Part shown: positions 1 through 12,103 of the stretch, in pieces
Layout: every line of letters starts with the position of its first letter
Position numbering within the stretch: position 1 is the stretch's first letter
Source of the DNA: Mansonella perstans
Taxonomy: Eukaryota > Nematoda > Chromadorea > Rhabditida > Onchocercidae
Reading direction: 5' to 3'
Assembly: GCA_037074765.1 (NCBI GenBank)
Contig: JBAMDO010000191.1
Location: 49,039-113,038, forward strand
Length of the DNA: 64,000 nucleotides
Made by a program: the position numbers and the translations under genes
The notes under the pieces: model-generated
The model's input: the letters and a program-made list of their open reading frames with translations, nothing else
What the model was told of the DNA's origin: nothing
Database searches by the model: none

Positions 1-2068
1 TCTTAAATGCCATATTGTAAAATATTTGCAAAGTTATGAATTTTTCGTAGTTTAAAAATTTTTTGATGACAGATAATTACAAATATTATACTGTTGTTGT
101 TATTAATGCTATTACTATTATTACTGCTATTAATTTAACTTATTATCATTACTATTATTATTAAATATGCAGATTATTATATTAAACATTTGTGCATTCT
201 AATGCAATTTGAACATGATGTCTTTCAAAATTTTAAAGCATCATAATTTATTAGCATGCAGTGGTATTTTATTGTGATCAAATCGATTAGTAGATTGATC
301 AATTCTGCAAAGTATGATGCAATTGTCAAACTTGTAATATCACTTGGGTATTAATCAGAGAAAACATTGAAAAGTTAAATTATCATTAGCATATACTGTT
401 GCTGTAAATAATGCTTATAGGATACTGGAAAAGTTCTAAGAAATCCGTTAAGCAACAATTATATTTTTCCAATTTTTTCTGCCTCGCTTTTTCTTTGCAA
501 ATCAATTTTACAAATGTTTGTTCATGTTACAGTAATGTAAATATTTCGTTTATTTTAAATTTCAATTTTAAATATTATCAACAATTTAATTTAGTTCTAA
601 TCTTTTTTTCGTTTTTTATACATAAATAACTCTTAACTCATTTCTTTCTAAAAATGTTTTAGGCATCTGTTTGAAGTGTCACCATTTTTTTTGTAATCTT
701 GTTCATTTTATAGCAGCTATATTTCGTACTATGAAATTTTTTCCAAATATTTTTATCCAAGCAATGCATTTTTATCTAATTCACTGACAATGTTTTCATT
801 TCTTGCTTTTTGAACTCATTATTCAAAATCATTGCATTAAAATGGAAAGAAAAATAAATTGATTAATGAATTATATGCAATACAAAAATATTAAGCAAAA
901 AAAAATTTAAAAATCACTTATAAATGCTGTATTTCAGTTATTACATATATTTCGCCCAAAAATTAAATAATCTTTACAAATTCTTTTATAAATTTTTTTT
1001 TACCCTAATCATACCTGAAATATAACATTTGCTATTAATTTTACTTAACCTTTTTATATTACGCCCAGTTTAAATTTAGCTCAAATAAGGTCAAAAACTT
1101 TGATAAACACTGAAAGATCCTAATCAGAAAACCCGTTTGGAAATTCGATAGGAAACTAGTACGTGTCTGTATGTTTGTGTATGTGTATGTCTATGTATAC
1201 ATGTATTCATTCATTTAGAAATGAAAACAATGTGATTGTAAACATTTTTTGAATTATAAATTTTATTACCATTCTAATCTTTAGTCTTGATTTTATAAAT
1301 TCAATTCCAATTTTAATTGAATATAATTTTTATAATTTTGAGAAAAACAGCCATGAAATTTAAAATTAATTTCAATTTTTAAAAGAAAATTACAATGTCA
1401 AAATAAATGCAAATTGCTTCATTTATATACTTTTATTAAAATTTTATTTTTGACAATTTGAATTTATTTTTCTTTTTTTAAATTTTACATTCAAAGTTTA
1501 CATCAAATCACATTCAATTCGCTTGCAAAAATTACAGATCAATTTAAACTTGAAAATTTAAAAATGAATTTTTCCTTTTTTTTTCTGTAAATTTAACTTC
1601 ATTGAAGGATATTTTCCAATTATGTAACGCATTCATGATCTGTTTTCTGTTACTGATAGTTGATGTAATAGTGCTGTGTTAAAAAATAAAAACTTGTTAG
1701 CGATCAGTCATCCATTAAGCTATTTATTTAATTTCGTTTATTAACGATACGAAACAGGTAGCAACAGATAGCATCACTTTAATTTCTTTGAAAATTTCGA
1801 TTCAAAATTCAAAAAATAACGAAATGGAAAAAAATACATCAAACAACTTTTTTGTAAAAGTTAATAGTATTTGCAGAAAGAAATAAAAAATAAATAAAAA
1901 ATAAAAAATATAGTATTTGCAGAAAGAAAAAGAAAGAAAAATTTGCAATTGAAATAACAAGTAATCATTTCGTCATTTGCTTCATAATATCTATCCATAT
2001 ATGTGATATATTATGCGAATAATATCGATTACAGATGATAAATTCAAAGAATACCACTTGTAAAAAAT

Positions 2069-2215
2069 GGACATTTATAGGTGATATATGCGAAAGCATC
2101 AATAAACACTTATAGGTGATCAATTGACATTTATAGATGTTACTTTGTAAATATCCATTGATAGGTGTATCAGTGATTTATGTAACGGTATTAGCGTACA
2201 TTTATAGGTGACATT
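2069..2215. repeat. degenerate TTTATAGGTGA repeats
   Basis: The motif CATTTATAGGTGA or a close variant recurs about five times at uneven 20-40 bp spacing. It reads both as a direct repeat and inside longer near-repeats. There is no coding potential. It looks like a decayed minisatellite. Confidence 0.5.
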
Positions 2216-3491
2216 TACAAAGATATTACTATTTATGTTTAACTGTAAATTACATTGCAAGAGAAGGAGAAAGTTTTGCCATGTCAATATTGAACAATAG
2301 AATGTATAAAAACTTTTTAACATGTATTACTGCATGATAAGAATTATATTTAATAAAATTTTTTTGGATAATTTATTTGTTTCAGTAAATAAATTAGACC
2401 TGATCACTTCCGATTATTAGATTATCACTGGATAAGGAAATAAAGGTCGTTGACAGGATTTTCTGGAAAAATGATAGTACGAAGGATAAACAAACCATTT
2501 TAGGAAATGACAGATAGATAGCAGTGACGGTTTTTTGGAAAATGATGGCACGATGATGCACAAAATTCTTTTTTCAATCTATACTGATTGTAATACTAAA
2601 CAAACAAATTGTGGATTGTGATGGACAGTGTTCCTAATGCAAAATAGAGAGCTAATTTCTAATATTTCATGAAACTGAATTCAGTTAATTTTAAGTATTT
2701 TATTAGATTTCAACCATGAAATGCTATCATATAATGATATATACAATTACATTTGCTATTACTTTTTCCACAAAGCCTTTTCAACAATCTTCATCTTATT
2801 ATTCACTGGTAATTTAACAATTATGAAGTGATGAGATTTTAATAATTAATTATACTTAAGCAAATGAATTAAGCTATTTCAGAGATTTTTATCAGATCTA
2901 AATCATTTATTTCTGTCATTTTTTTTTTTTGTTAATTGTTGTTTGGCATTTTTTTTTTTTTTTTTTTTTTTGCACAGAAATGTTTTTTCGAATGATACAT
3001 TTCAACAGTTATAATTTCAATAACTACAGTAATCATGAAAAATTTTGCTAATAGTAATAATAACAATAATTATAGCAATAAAAGTAATAGTAACGATGGA
3101 AATAAAAAAAATCAATAAATAATTCCGTGGTAAATTTATCATCATATCAGTATTTATTTCCTTTTTATTTATATCGTTTAACGTTTATTGATTGCATTTT
3201 CTTTAATCAATAACTGTGTAGACAAATTAACAAATTCGAAAGTTTCTTTTTTTTTTTTTGCTAAGTAGCATGATTTTAATTGTTATAATTGGATATTTCA
3301 TCAGTGATAAAAGTAAGAAAGTATTGAAACATAATTGTAGATGTAGGCGCGTATTTTAATATGATCATTTTACTGTTATCAAATCTAATCAAATCTTCAC
3401 ATATTTGTACTTCGGAAGAGATGTTTCAACGTTAAGTTTTGCTTCACTTTTAATATCGAAAATTCCATCCATTAGCTCTACTAACTGATAA

Positions 3492-3586
3492 CCCGTTGCA
3501 CGGGTTTCTCCCCGTTGCTCGGGTTTCTCCCCGTAGCTCGGATTTCTCCCCGTAGCTCGGGTTTCTCCCCGTAGCTCGGGTTTCTC
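3492..3586. repeat. five tandem copies of a GC-rich 19-bp unit
   Basis: Five consecutive 19-bp units follow the form CCCGTWGCTCGGGTTTCTC at 3492, 3511, 3530, 3549 and 3568. Each unit contains CCCG and CGGG separated by five bases, so each can fold into a small hairpin. The base composition contrasts sharply with the surrounding AT-rich DNA. Confidence 0.9.
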
Positions 3587-5243
3587 CTTCGTTTCTCTAT
3601 GCTGAGTCTAACTGGCCAAAGACAGATATAACTTTATAATATGTTTTGCTGCGTTCTTTCTATTATATTGCCATGAAACTCAATGGTTAATAAGTTTTTT
3701 TTTTTCATATTCTCTTTAATTAATTTAAACCATTCTTCTAATCATTTAGTGCATTTTTTCAAATCATTCATATGTGTAAATTTGAGTAAAAATGCAAAAA
3801 ATTATTACAGGAAAATTTTTGAATAAAGAAAAAGCAAAGTAAAGCAAAAAAAGAAAAGAAAAGAAAAAGAAAAAAGGAAAAAGAAAAGAAAAGCAAAAAA
3901 AAAACTAGGAAATAAAATGAAATAAATGAAAGTATAAATGAAAGAAAAGCAAAAAGGAAAAAAAAATGAATCAAATAGCTAGAATTTTTCGATTGAAAAA
4001 CAAAAAAAGGTGAAACTTTAATTTCAGTTTATTTCAACATTTTCATTTCATTTCCAAAAATTTTCTTCATTGCTCTCTCGTGCTCCTTGATTTTATTTCC
4101 TTTCTTTCTACTTTTCTTTTCTTTTTTTTTTTTGCTTTTATCATTTTTTTTCGTTACCCTTTCAATGAATCAAATTGTGTTCGATTTTTTTTTTTGACTA
4201 AAATTTTGAAAACTTCTTAATTTCCTTTTGTGTACTATTCTATTTCTTATTAAATGTATCTATATGTATGTTTATATATTGAAAGAAATGATAAATTATT
4301 ATCAGTGATAATATTATAATATTTTTTGATAGTATTTTGATTATACTTTTTTTTTTTACTAAAGTAATAAATGAACAATAATCTCTTCCAATTCATTTAA
4401 TTTTTACTATTCTTGAATTTACTACCATTAATACTAGGGGTTTAATTTTTATTCTGAAAAACATCGTTAAAATGCTGATAATTTCAGATGTTAATTCAAT
4501 CCCAATTTTTGCCTTTAATTCAATTCCAATTTCTGCCATTAATTTAATTCCAATTTTTGCAAAAAATTTTATATTTAAGCATGAAAAATCAATGCAATAT
4601 ATCTGGTTCATTTAATGTTTTTGTTGATAAAAAGCAAGTAAATGTTTTTTATTTTTGTTTTAAAAAATATCTCTTGATTTTGAGGAAATATTGATTAATA
4701 CTGCTTTCAAGAATTATTGCTTTTAGCGTAATAAAATATCAATTTAAATTTAAATTCTTAATTTACGCTATATTTTCCATCATATGCTCAAAATCAAGAT
4801 AGCATTTTAGTTTAATGGAAAAATATAGTGTAATTTTTGTTAAAATGCTGTTTTTTTTAAAGAATTTTTTTAGTGGATCTTTTTTCGATAAATTTTGTTT
4901 TCAGTTTATATTATATCTGATATTGCTTGCTGAATTATTAGAAGGATGAAATATTGCAATCATAGATTATTGCGATTTTCTTTTTGATTTCATTCAATTT
5001 CATTTTTATTTAAAATTGTCCATATAATCACTTGCCTATACCTATACCTATGTCTTATAACCATAAAGCTATTGTCCAGAATATCTATTATTCATCTAGA
5101 GAAATTTACAGATTATGAAAGAAATTCAATTGATTTAAATTAGTTAAAATATTCCGTTGCTTTTTTATATATTGTTAGATACAATCCGTACTGATAATTT
5201 AATTCAATACTTTGTAATTTTTTAAACTTATTTCTGAATATAC

Positions 5244-5277
<34 letters not shown>

Positions 5278-5555
5278 ACCATGCATTTATGTTTATGTAC
5301 GTAAGAATGATTAATTTAGAAATTTTGAATTTCAGTAAAATTCTGTAATTCTGTTTTTTATTTATTGCTAGATTAATAAATAATGAAAATTTTCCTGTCT
5401 GGATAATTTAATTTGACACGTTTACTTTTTAAATTTATTTACGAACATGCGTGAAAAAAAAAATACTATACATTTCGTGCGTAAAATACGATATGTGAAA
5501 TAAATCTGTAACATAGAATATGAACAAATTCAAGTTAATTTAACTTAACTAAAAG

Positions 5556-8500
5556 CATTATATTGGTTATTGATAAACGCTTATATGAAACATTCTTAAA
5601 TAAAAAGAAAAAATTAATTAATAATTATATTGAGCAGCACATGGCAAATAAATCAATGGATGAGTTATTTGGCGCTACCAAAGAATTGCTCTCATTATGG
5701 ATGACAACATATCCGAATGTAGCATGGAATAATTTATCAGCACATGAAAGTAATTTTTTTTTTCTCTCTCAATATTTTTATTTAGTTAGCATGATTTGTT
5801 CGATAATTTGAACAATGGCAATTTTTTTAGTAAATTATTTTAGTAATCAAAAAAAAAAAAAAAAAAAAAATGAAATAAAAGATGATAGTATAAGTTTACA
5901 ATTTACGCTTACATTTTGCAATAATTTCTCCAAAAAATTCTTAATCCTGAACTAATCAATATTTTGTAGGTCTTTTCTAGCTCAGATCAATGTAAATTAT
6001 TGTAAATGAACGTTTTGAAGCAAAGAAAAAAAAAAACATTCAGATGTCTTAACTAATTTGCACTAATTAATCCTAATATAAGAGGAACATTTAACTGAAA
6101 TTATTTAAATAATCGAATTACCGTAATTATTTTTGTTTTTAGTTCGAAATATCACTGCTTCACAACGTATCGAATCAATTGGATTGAAGAATTTTGAGGT
6201 GCTTTTTTATAACAAAAAAAAAAAATCGTTTTATGTTAACTTTTTAAAAATCATTTTATTTTATTTTATTTGTAAAATAAATTCCATTTATTTGAAATTA
6301 AATAAATTTTTATTCAGTGTGAAATTTACAAGTGAAATATATTGCTGAATATATATAATGGTTACTGCACGCTGACTCCTCCATGTACGTGTAGCCCTGG
6401 ATATCTAAGGGATCACAGACCTGTTATTGCTCAAATTCGTGAGGCTAAATACTGCTTGTCTCTCTAAGAAGCTTTCTGGAAAAAATTATCCAGTAACTAT
6501 TTATTAGGCTAGAGTCTCGCTCGTTATCGGAATAAACCAGACAAATCACTCCATATATACATATATATATGTATATATATATATCAGTATATGAAATGAA
6601 AAAATTTTCAAACTATTTTTTAACAAAACTTTTGCTTAATGTTTAGGCATTTTTTTCGAACACATCCACTGATGAAGATCATCAACGAAATAATTCAAAG
6701 CAAACATTTCCATACAAATTTACACCATCCATATTTGATGGTAAGTATAAGCAACAAATTTACATTCATCATACAATATAATTTCATTTTGTTAAAAAAG
6801 AAATTTTTTTTTTAACAAAATGAAGAAAAAATATTAATTTTAAGAACGAAAAAATTACTTATAAATTATTTGGAAATAAGTAAATATTTTTATTTTTATT
6901 TTTTTATTTCGCATTTTATTAATTTTTATTAATGCCCAAAAATAACCAAGAAAAAAAAATTTAAAATTAAAAACTATAAAATTTTTAAAATTTACAAATT
7001 TTATTCAAGAAAAAAAAACTAGAAAAACAATTTATTACAATTATTCAAATTTATCCATTGATTTTTAAAAAACCATATAATTTATACAGTAAAGCTGAAT
7101 CAATAATTTAAATTTATGTGTTATAATTGAAAATTTAAATAAACAACGATAATAAAGATGAAAGAATAACAATATCTCTTCATTTCTCTAACAAATGAAA
7201 TTTACTCTCTCTTCAAACTTCTATTTTCACGCTTATCTCATCAGTTTCTTTCTTTCTTTCTTTCTTTCTTTTTTCTTTTTTAAATCTATTGATGTATTAT
7301 TTTTCGGGTTCTTTATGTCACCATGCAATTATTTAAATTATCAATCACTGACATTGTAATTTTTAAATTCTCTATTACAATTAATTGCTACACTATTTTG
7401 TATATTTGCTGTTTTTCTTTAATTCTTCACCATTTATCATAAAAATACTATTTAACTTCACTGATATTAATAGGGACACCACCAGAAAAAGAAGTGTTAT
7501 TTCATTCCAGTTGCATATTTCTTAAACTCTGATTCCTTTATAAGTTGCGCTGTGCGACCTTAGATAAGTTTTTTTAAGTAGAAGTTGTGCGTATTTAATT
7601 ATTTGGAATCGTTTTTCATGTGGGATTAATAATTATTATTACGTAAATTATGGGAAATCTCAACGTTACAAATTAAATTTCCGAGAAACTATCAAGTTTA
7701 AATTTAAAATAATAATAATAATAATAATTTTAACCTCTCATTATCATCACCTTCAGTTTCGTATCATTTTATCAGTTATCTATTAATTTCATTTAATCCC
7801 ATTAATAAATTATTTTATTATTCATCTCCTTCATTTTCACTTACTTATTGTTTATCATTTAAGTTTATTATCATTCGATAATTTCTATCAGTACTTTTGT
7901 ATTACATTCTTTGTTTTGTTTTCTCTTTTTTTTTTTTTTTTTTTGTAGATTTGTTCTGCAAAATTAAATTATCTTTTCCGTCCAATTTAATTCATGTAAA
8001 TTACTCTGCATAATATATACATGTTTTCAAGCATCTATCAAATAATATTTTCTACAAAAATTCATAAACACTAATGAGTAAATAATATACAGGGATAAAA
8101 TGAAATAATTTGTTAATTTTTATACTTTATTTTAATTGTGTTTTTTTTTAAAAAAAAAATTGTATTTAAGAAATTTTATTTAAACAAATATATTTTGTCA
8201 TTTCTGAAAACATAGTTGCATTTTTTTTCTTGTAAATTAAAATATCACACATAAGTTTCTACAAATACTTGTTAACATGTATATATGTGCATACATTAAA
8301 TATTAAATTTATTATATATAAAATGCCATATATTAAATCTATGTAAGTATTAAATTTAAGCTTAACATATTCTTGCAGCATGTTTGACATAATGATATTA
8401 AATTTATATGAGATTTATATAATTTATATTAAATTCAAGTATTAAATTTAAGCTTAACATAGTTCTTGCGTCATGTTTGATATAATAATGAAATTTTAGA

Positions 8501-9566
8501 TTTATTGAGTTTGTAAGCTTATAACATTGCAATTTAGTAAACAACATATCGAATGTTACGACATCAAAGTTCCAGTCAATGACCTCATCACTGTATCGTT
8601 CACCATCATTATGTAGTACAATGACACCAAATGTTTCATTGGATTTGCATGAGCAAGTCATTACTTTTCGTTAGTGATGAATCACTTTCATTTTTTTTTT
8701 TTTTTACAACTTTTATTTATCTGTTCATTTCAATAACTCCAATTAAGCATCATTTTCCAAGCAGTTTTATGGTAAAAAAAGCTTGAACTTTTTAAAGATT
8801 AAAGCATAATTCCAGCTTATAACTGTGATTTAATTTTGCAGCTCAGTCTACTGAATTGAATTCTGATATAGGTATTCAGGTTGGACCCGAGTCAAAATTA
8901 TCCGCCATCAGTTCATCATCGAATGCAGGTTCATTTTCAAATGTTACTTGCTACTTTTACATCTTAGTGCATGGATATATTTTATGAAGCAGCAACTCTT
9001 AACTTCTTATTACATTTCTAAATTTAAAAAATGAGAAATAGAATGGGAATTGTAAATTGCAATATAACCAGTCAAATATTTGATATACAAATATTTAATA
9101 AAATCTTTCAGATTTCCATTTTTTATTTCACTTTTTATTGAACAGAAAAAAAAATATGTAAATTAAAAAGAAATCGCTAACTTTCAGGAAACATTCCGAG
9201 ATTTTATGAGTCAACGGAAGCATCACAACCTTCCAATGCACCGATGAGTCCACTGCTGTATTCTTTACAAAAGCAGTAAGTGTTCAATTTATGCGTGAAA
9301 TTTTTGATATCTTTTGATTTTTTTTTTTTTAATTGGTGTCATCTTAACATATTCCATGTTTTGATAATGTTTCCATGATTTTCAATTCTTTACAACTGAA
9401 TTTATGAGCCATTTAATTTTAACCTATTTGGAATGATTGACATTGATGGTTTTTTCTCTTTTAACTGTATGTGTGGCTTTTCAAATATTTATTTAATAAC
9501 TAGCATTCCTAACGTATTTATCAAAAGTATTTTTGCAGTTGTAGACTTGTGAATGAAAGTCATTAA
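5556..9566 (+). CDS. multi-exon gene of unknown function
   Basis: I do not recognise this protein. The exons I can support are 5556-5749, 6143-6198, 6647-6740, 8842-8928 and 9188-9275, with a possible last exon 9539-9566 ending in TAA. An optional exon at 7474-7509 keeps the frame. Phases agree at every junction (1, 0, 1, 1, 2). Reading is open from a stop near 5542. The first in-frame ATG is 5641, giving about 153 residues, but coding-like sequence (residues such as IDKRLYETFLNKKKKL) precedes it, so the true start may lie in an unseen upstream exon. The N-terminal part is charged and probably helical. The rest is rich in Ser, Asn, Gln and Pro, with TPSIFDG and SPLLYSLQK near the end. If the donor at 9276 is not used, translation stops at once with CAG TAA. 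Confidence 0.6.
6360..6552 (-). pseudogene. fragment of 18S rRNA
   Basis: The reverse complement matches my memory of nematode 18S rRNA near its 3' part. Recognisable blocks include GATTTGTCTGGTTTATTCCG, ATAACGAGCGAGACTCTAG, GAGCAATAACAGGTCTGTGA and CCCTTAGATATCCAGGGCT. It is about 190 bases long, diverged, and bounded by an AT dinucleotide tract. It lies in the intron between exons 6143-6198 and 6647-6740 of the host gene, antisense to it, so it is a dispersed non-functional rDNA piece and not a working rRNA gene. Confidence 0.85.
8344..8505. repeat. imperfect direct repeat of about 62 bp
   Basis: The block beginning AAGTATTAAATTTAAGC occurs twice, near 8345 and 8435. The copies share the following CTTAACATA, the TTCTTGC segment and the CATGTTTGA segment. 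It lies in an intron of the gene at 5.6-9.6 kb, at the 3' end of the minus-strand reading frame there. Confidence 0.7.
8404..8661 (-). CDS. possible nested 85-codon reading frame
   Basis: An ATG-initiated open frame of 85 codons lies antisense in an intron of the plus-strand gene. The first 46 residues have balanced, protein-like content (for example SDEVIDWNFDVVTFDMLF). The last 35 are AT-driven (INYINLI) and fall in a local repeat. A donor-like GTTATAAG follows residue 46, so the first part could be an exon. I recognise no family, and it could equally be a decayed fragment. Confidence 0.3.
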   Translation of the reverse strand: MTCSCKSNETFGVIVLHNDGERYSDEVIDWNFDVVTFDMLFTKLQCYKLTNSINLKFHYYIKHDARTMLSLNLILEFNINYINLI

Positions 9567-12103
9567 ATCTGTCGCTCGTTACGTTTTATTATTTAGCAAT
9601 AAAAAATTTTTAAAACATGAAAATATCTCGGCATAGAAATAATTTTTAGTTTTTATGAAGAATTTTAAGAATTTATTAAGAGGGACTATGCACACAAAGT
9701 ATTTTTTGCATATTTTAAATTTCATAAAATATTACAATTAAAAAAAATGACAAAATTTGAATCTGGATCACAAAGAAAATACGAAGTTTCGAAATTTAGT
9801 CTTAAAATACGGTGAAAACTAATAAGGAATTGTAGAATTTAGCTTGAGTAATTTTAGTAAGAAAATTGCGATATTTCATGTTAGGACCATGCTCAGATTT
9901 TCCTTTCTTATTATATTTTTTTCGAATTAACTTTACATTAATTGTAAATCTTATAATTTATTAGTTTACAATCGAAATCATCCTATAACTTTAGTTTACA
10001 ATAGAAAGTGCAATGTTTTAATTTTATGAAAATCAACTCCTACAAACTCCAGCGATACTTTCTCATACATTCCAATGATAACATATTCTTGAATTAATGA
10101 AATACTATTCTCATTTTTACTCCCACTTTTGATACTTTCATGCAAATAATACATTTTATTTTTTGGTAAATTTCTGTGGACGAAAAATTTATCTTACGAA
10201 CTACCAGTGGTACTTTTTTTACATTCCAGTGATACATATCCCCGATAAATAATAATATTCTTCCACACTTTCAATGAGGAATAATATTAGCGGAATTTCT
10301 GTAAAAGTTTTTTTTTCGTAGTTACTTTTTTTAAGAAGAAATACTTTAATTTATTTTTTTTAAGAAAAAAAAACGAAGCGGATCCTTATTATTTATTATT
10401 TATAAAGAGTAAAGCTCTTTTCGCAGAAAGAATCGGAAATCTATCGAATGAGATGTTATTTTTTGCTGTTGTTTGAATCAATGAGGAATAATATTAGCGG
10501 AAAATCACATTCTTGATTAATTTTTATTAGTACTTTTTAAAATAAATCAGAGGCTTATCTAATTTCAAATATAAATTTAATGAAAATTAAAAGCGAAATG
10601 ACTTTAGATTCAGCGACATACTATGTACAAATTCACTTTGATATATTATCAAGTCTTCTGTTTTCATCTCTTCAATTTAAAATTTTTTTTGGCAATTTTT
10701 CATTTTCTATTCCTTCATTTTTATCATTTTTCAAAATATTGGGATTAAGGCTTTTTTTCCATGGAAAACTTTCTTCTTTTCATAGATCAAATCACTAGCT
10801 GCTGTTTGCATCACCGAGCATTAATTAAATACCATTGCAATATTGATTGGCATTGGAATATTAATTAATTAATAGAAATTAGTGATTTTTATTCTTCACT
10901 TAATATTTCTTATTGAGATGAAGATGAGAGAGATTTACAGACAGATATTTTATCATGAAATTATCGGCAGAGAAAAGAATATTTTATGCTTTATTTTGAA
11001 AATAAAAAATTTTCAATTATCTGAGCATTACCACTGATGCATTGCAATATTTGCTCAGTAGGTATACAATTCCATGAGCTTTTTGTATTTGGATGCACTT
11101 TTTTCATAACATTTATTCATTTCAGTAGTTTACGTCATGTTTTTATGCTTACATTTTTTTTCAGATTAATTTACCTGTTATCATTTCGAATTTTGGTCTT
11201 TACCTTCGTATAAGGTCTTTATCTTCTTATAAGATCTTTACTTTCCTATAAGATCTTTACCTTCTTATAAGGTCTTTGCCTTCTTATAAGGTCTTTACCT
11301 TCTTATAAGGTCTTTGCCTTATATGAAGATTTATCTATTTTTAATTTTTTAGAAGTATTCGGTATCGCTTGCAGGTATTTTTATTAAATGGGAATTTTTC
11401 ATCAAACGACAAATTTTGTAGCTAATTTTTTCTAGCAATGATATTTCTATAATCTACATCTTAAATGATATATGAACAGCTAAATGATGATCTTGTAAAA
11501 AATGTGGAATGTAGCTTAGCATCCTCGTATAAAAAGTAATAATATTTCATATAGCCAATATTTCTGATAGAGAAAGGCTAGCTAACTGCAACTTTTGCCT
11601 ACTGCTGCTTTTTTATTATATAATTTTGCTGTTGTCACTTATTGCTTTTCAGTTTAAGGCTTTTATATCTTTCTTACAGATATTCTTAAAGAAAAAAAAG
11701 TAAAAAAAAAAATGAAAAAAAGTGAAGCCAATTGAATAAGTAGTAATTTTTTGGTTTTCACGATTGTTACCGTTAACACAATAGTAGGAGGATCTACTTC
11801 AGTGGAATTAATAAAAAAAATCAGTGCATCAAAATTCCATTGAGCAGTTGTGATCTATATGAAAATAGCCAGTACATGTCTTCAATATTCAGCATTTCAG
11901 TACATTCCGATTAGCAATGCCTGAAACTGATTTGTCGCATAATTTATGTGCAGTAGCAAATATATCATATCAAAATTTTCGTTGGCTTACAGTAACTTGA
12001 ATCAGTGATTCATGTTTTAATATATGAAAAACTGTTTTCATATAAGCATCGTGATGATTTGTAATTCTATACGCTTCTCATTACATCAAAACCATTATCA
12101 AGA
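9567..12103. other. intergenic region upstream of the Orai gene
   Basis: No supported gene. It contains a seven-copy 19-bp tandem array at 11195-11327 and otherwise AT-rich unique sequence. The stretch from about 11750 to 12100 is less repetitive and probably holds the promoter and 5' leader of the calcium channel gene. No clear trans-splice acceptor was picked out. Confidence 0.5.
11195..11327. repeat. seven tandem copies of a 19-bp unit
   Basis: Consecutive 19-bp units of the form GRTCTTTACCTTCTTATAA start at 11195, 11214, 11233, 11252, 11271, 11290 and 11309, with one or two substitutions per copy. The array lies about 780 bp upstream of the Orai start codon. Confidence 0.9.

Larger units (their letters stand above)
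1..5550. other. AT-rich region with no supported gene
   Basis: No open reading frame with convincing codon content and flanking splice sites was found here. The stretch holds trinucleotide-like low complexity (about 86-180), a block of TTTATAGGTGA-type repeats near 2070-2215, a local 45-bp duplication near 2455-2565, several poly-T runs (for example 2950-2970), a GC-rich 19-bp tandem array (3492-3586) and a 28-base poly-A run near 5247. Upstream exons of the gene starting near 5556 could be hidden in it, because that gene's first visible exon is open for 85 bases before its first ATG. Confidence 0.6.

Noticed and set aside
3768..3974. 68-codon Phe-rich minus-strand frame
   Set aside because: It is antisense to a purine-rich A/G tract and is low-complexity.
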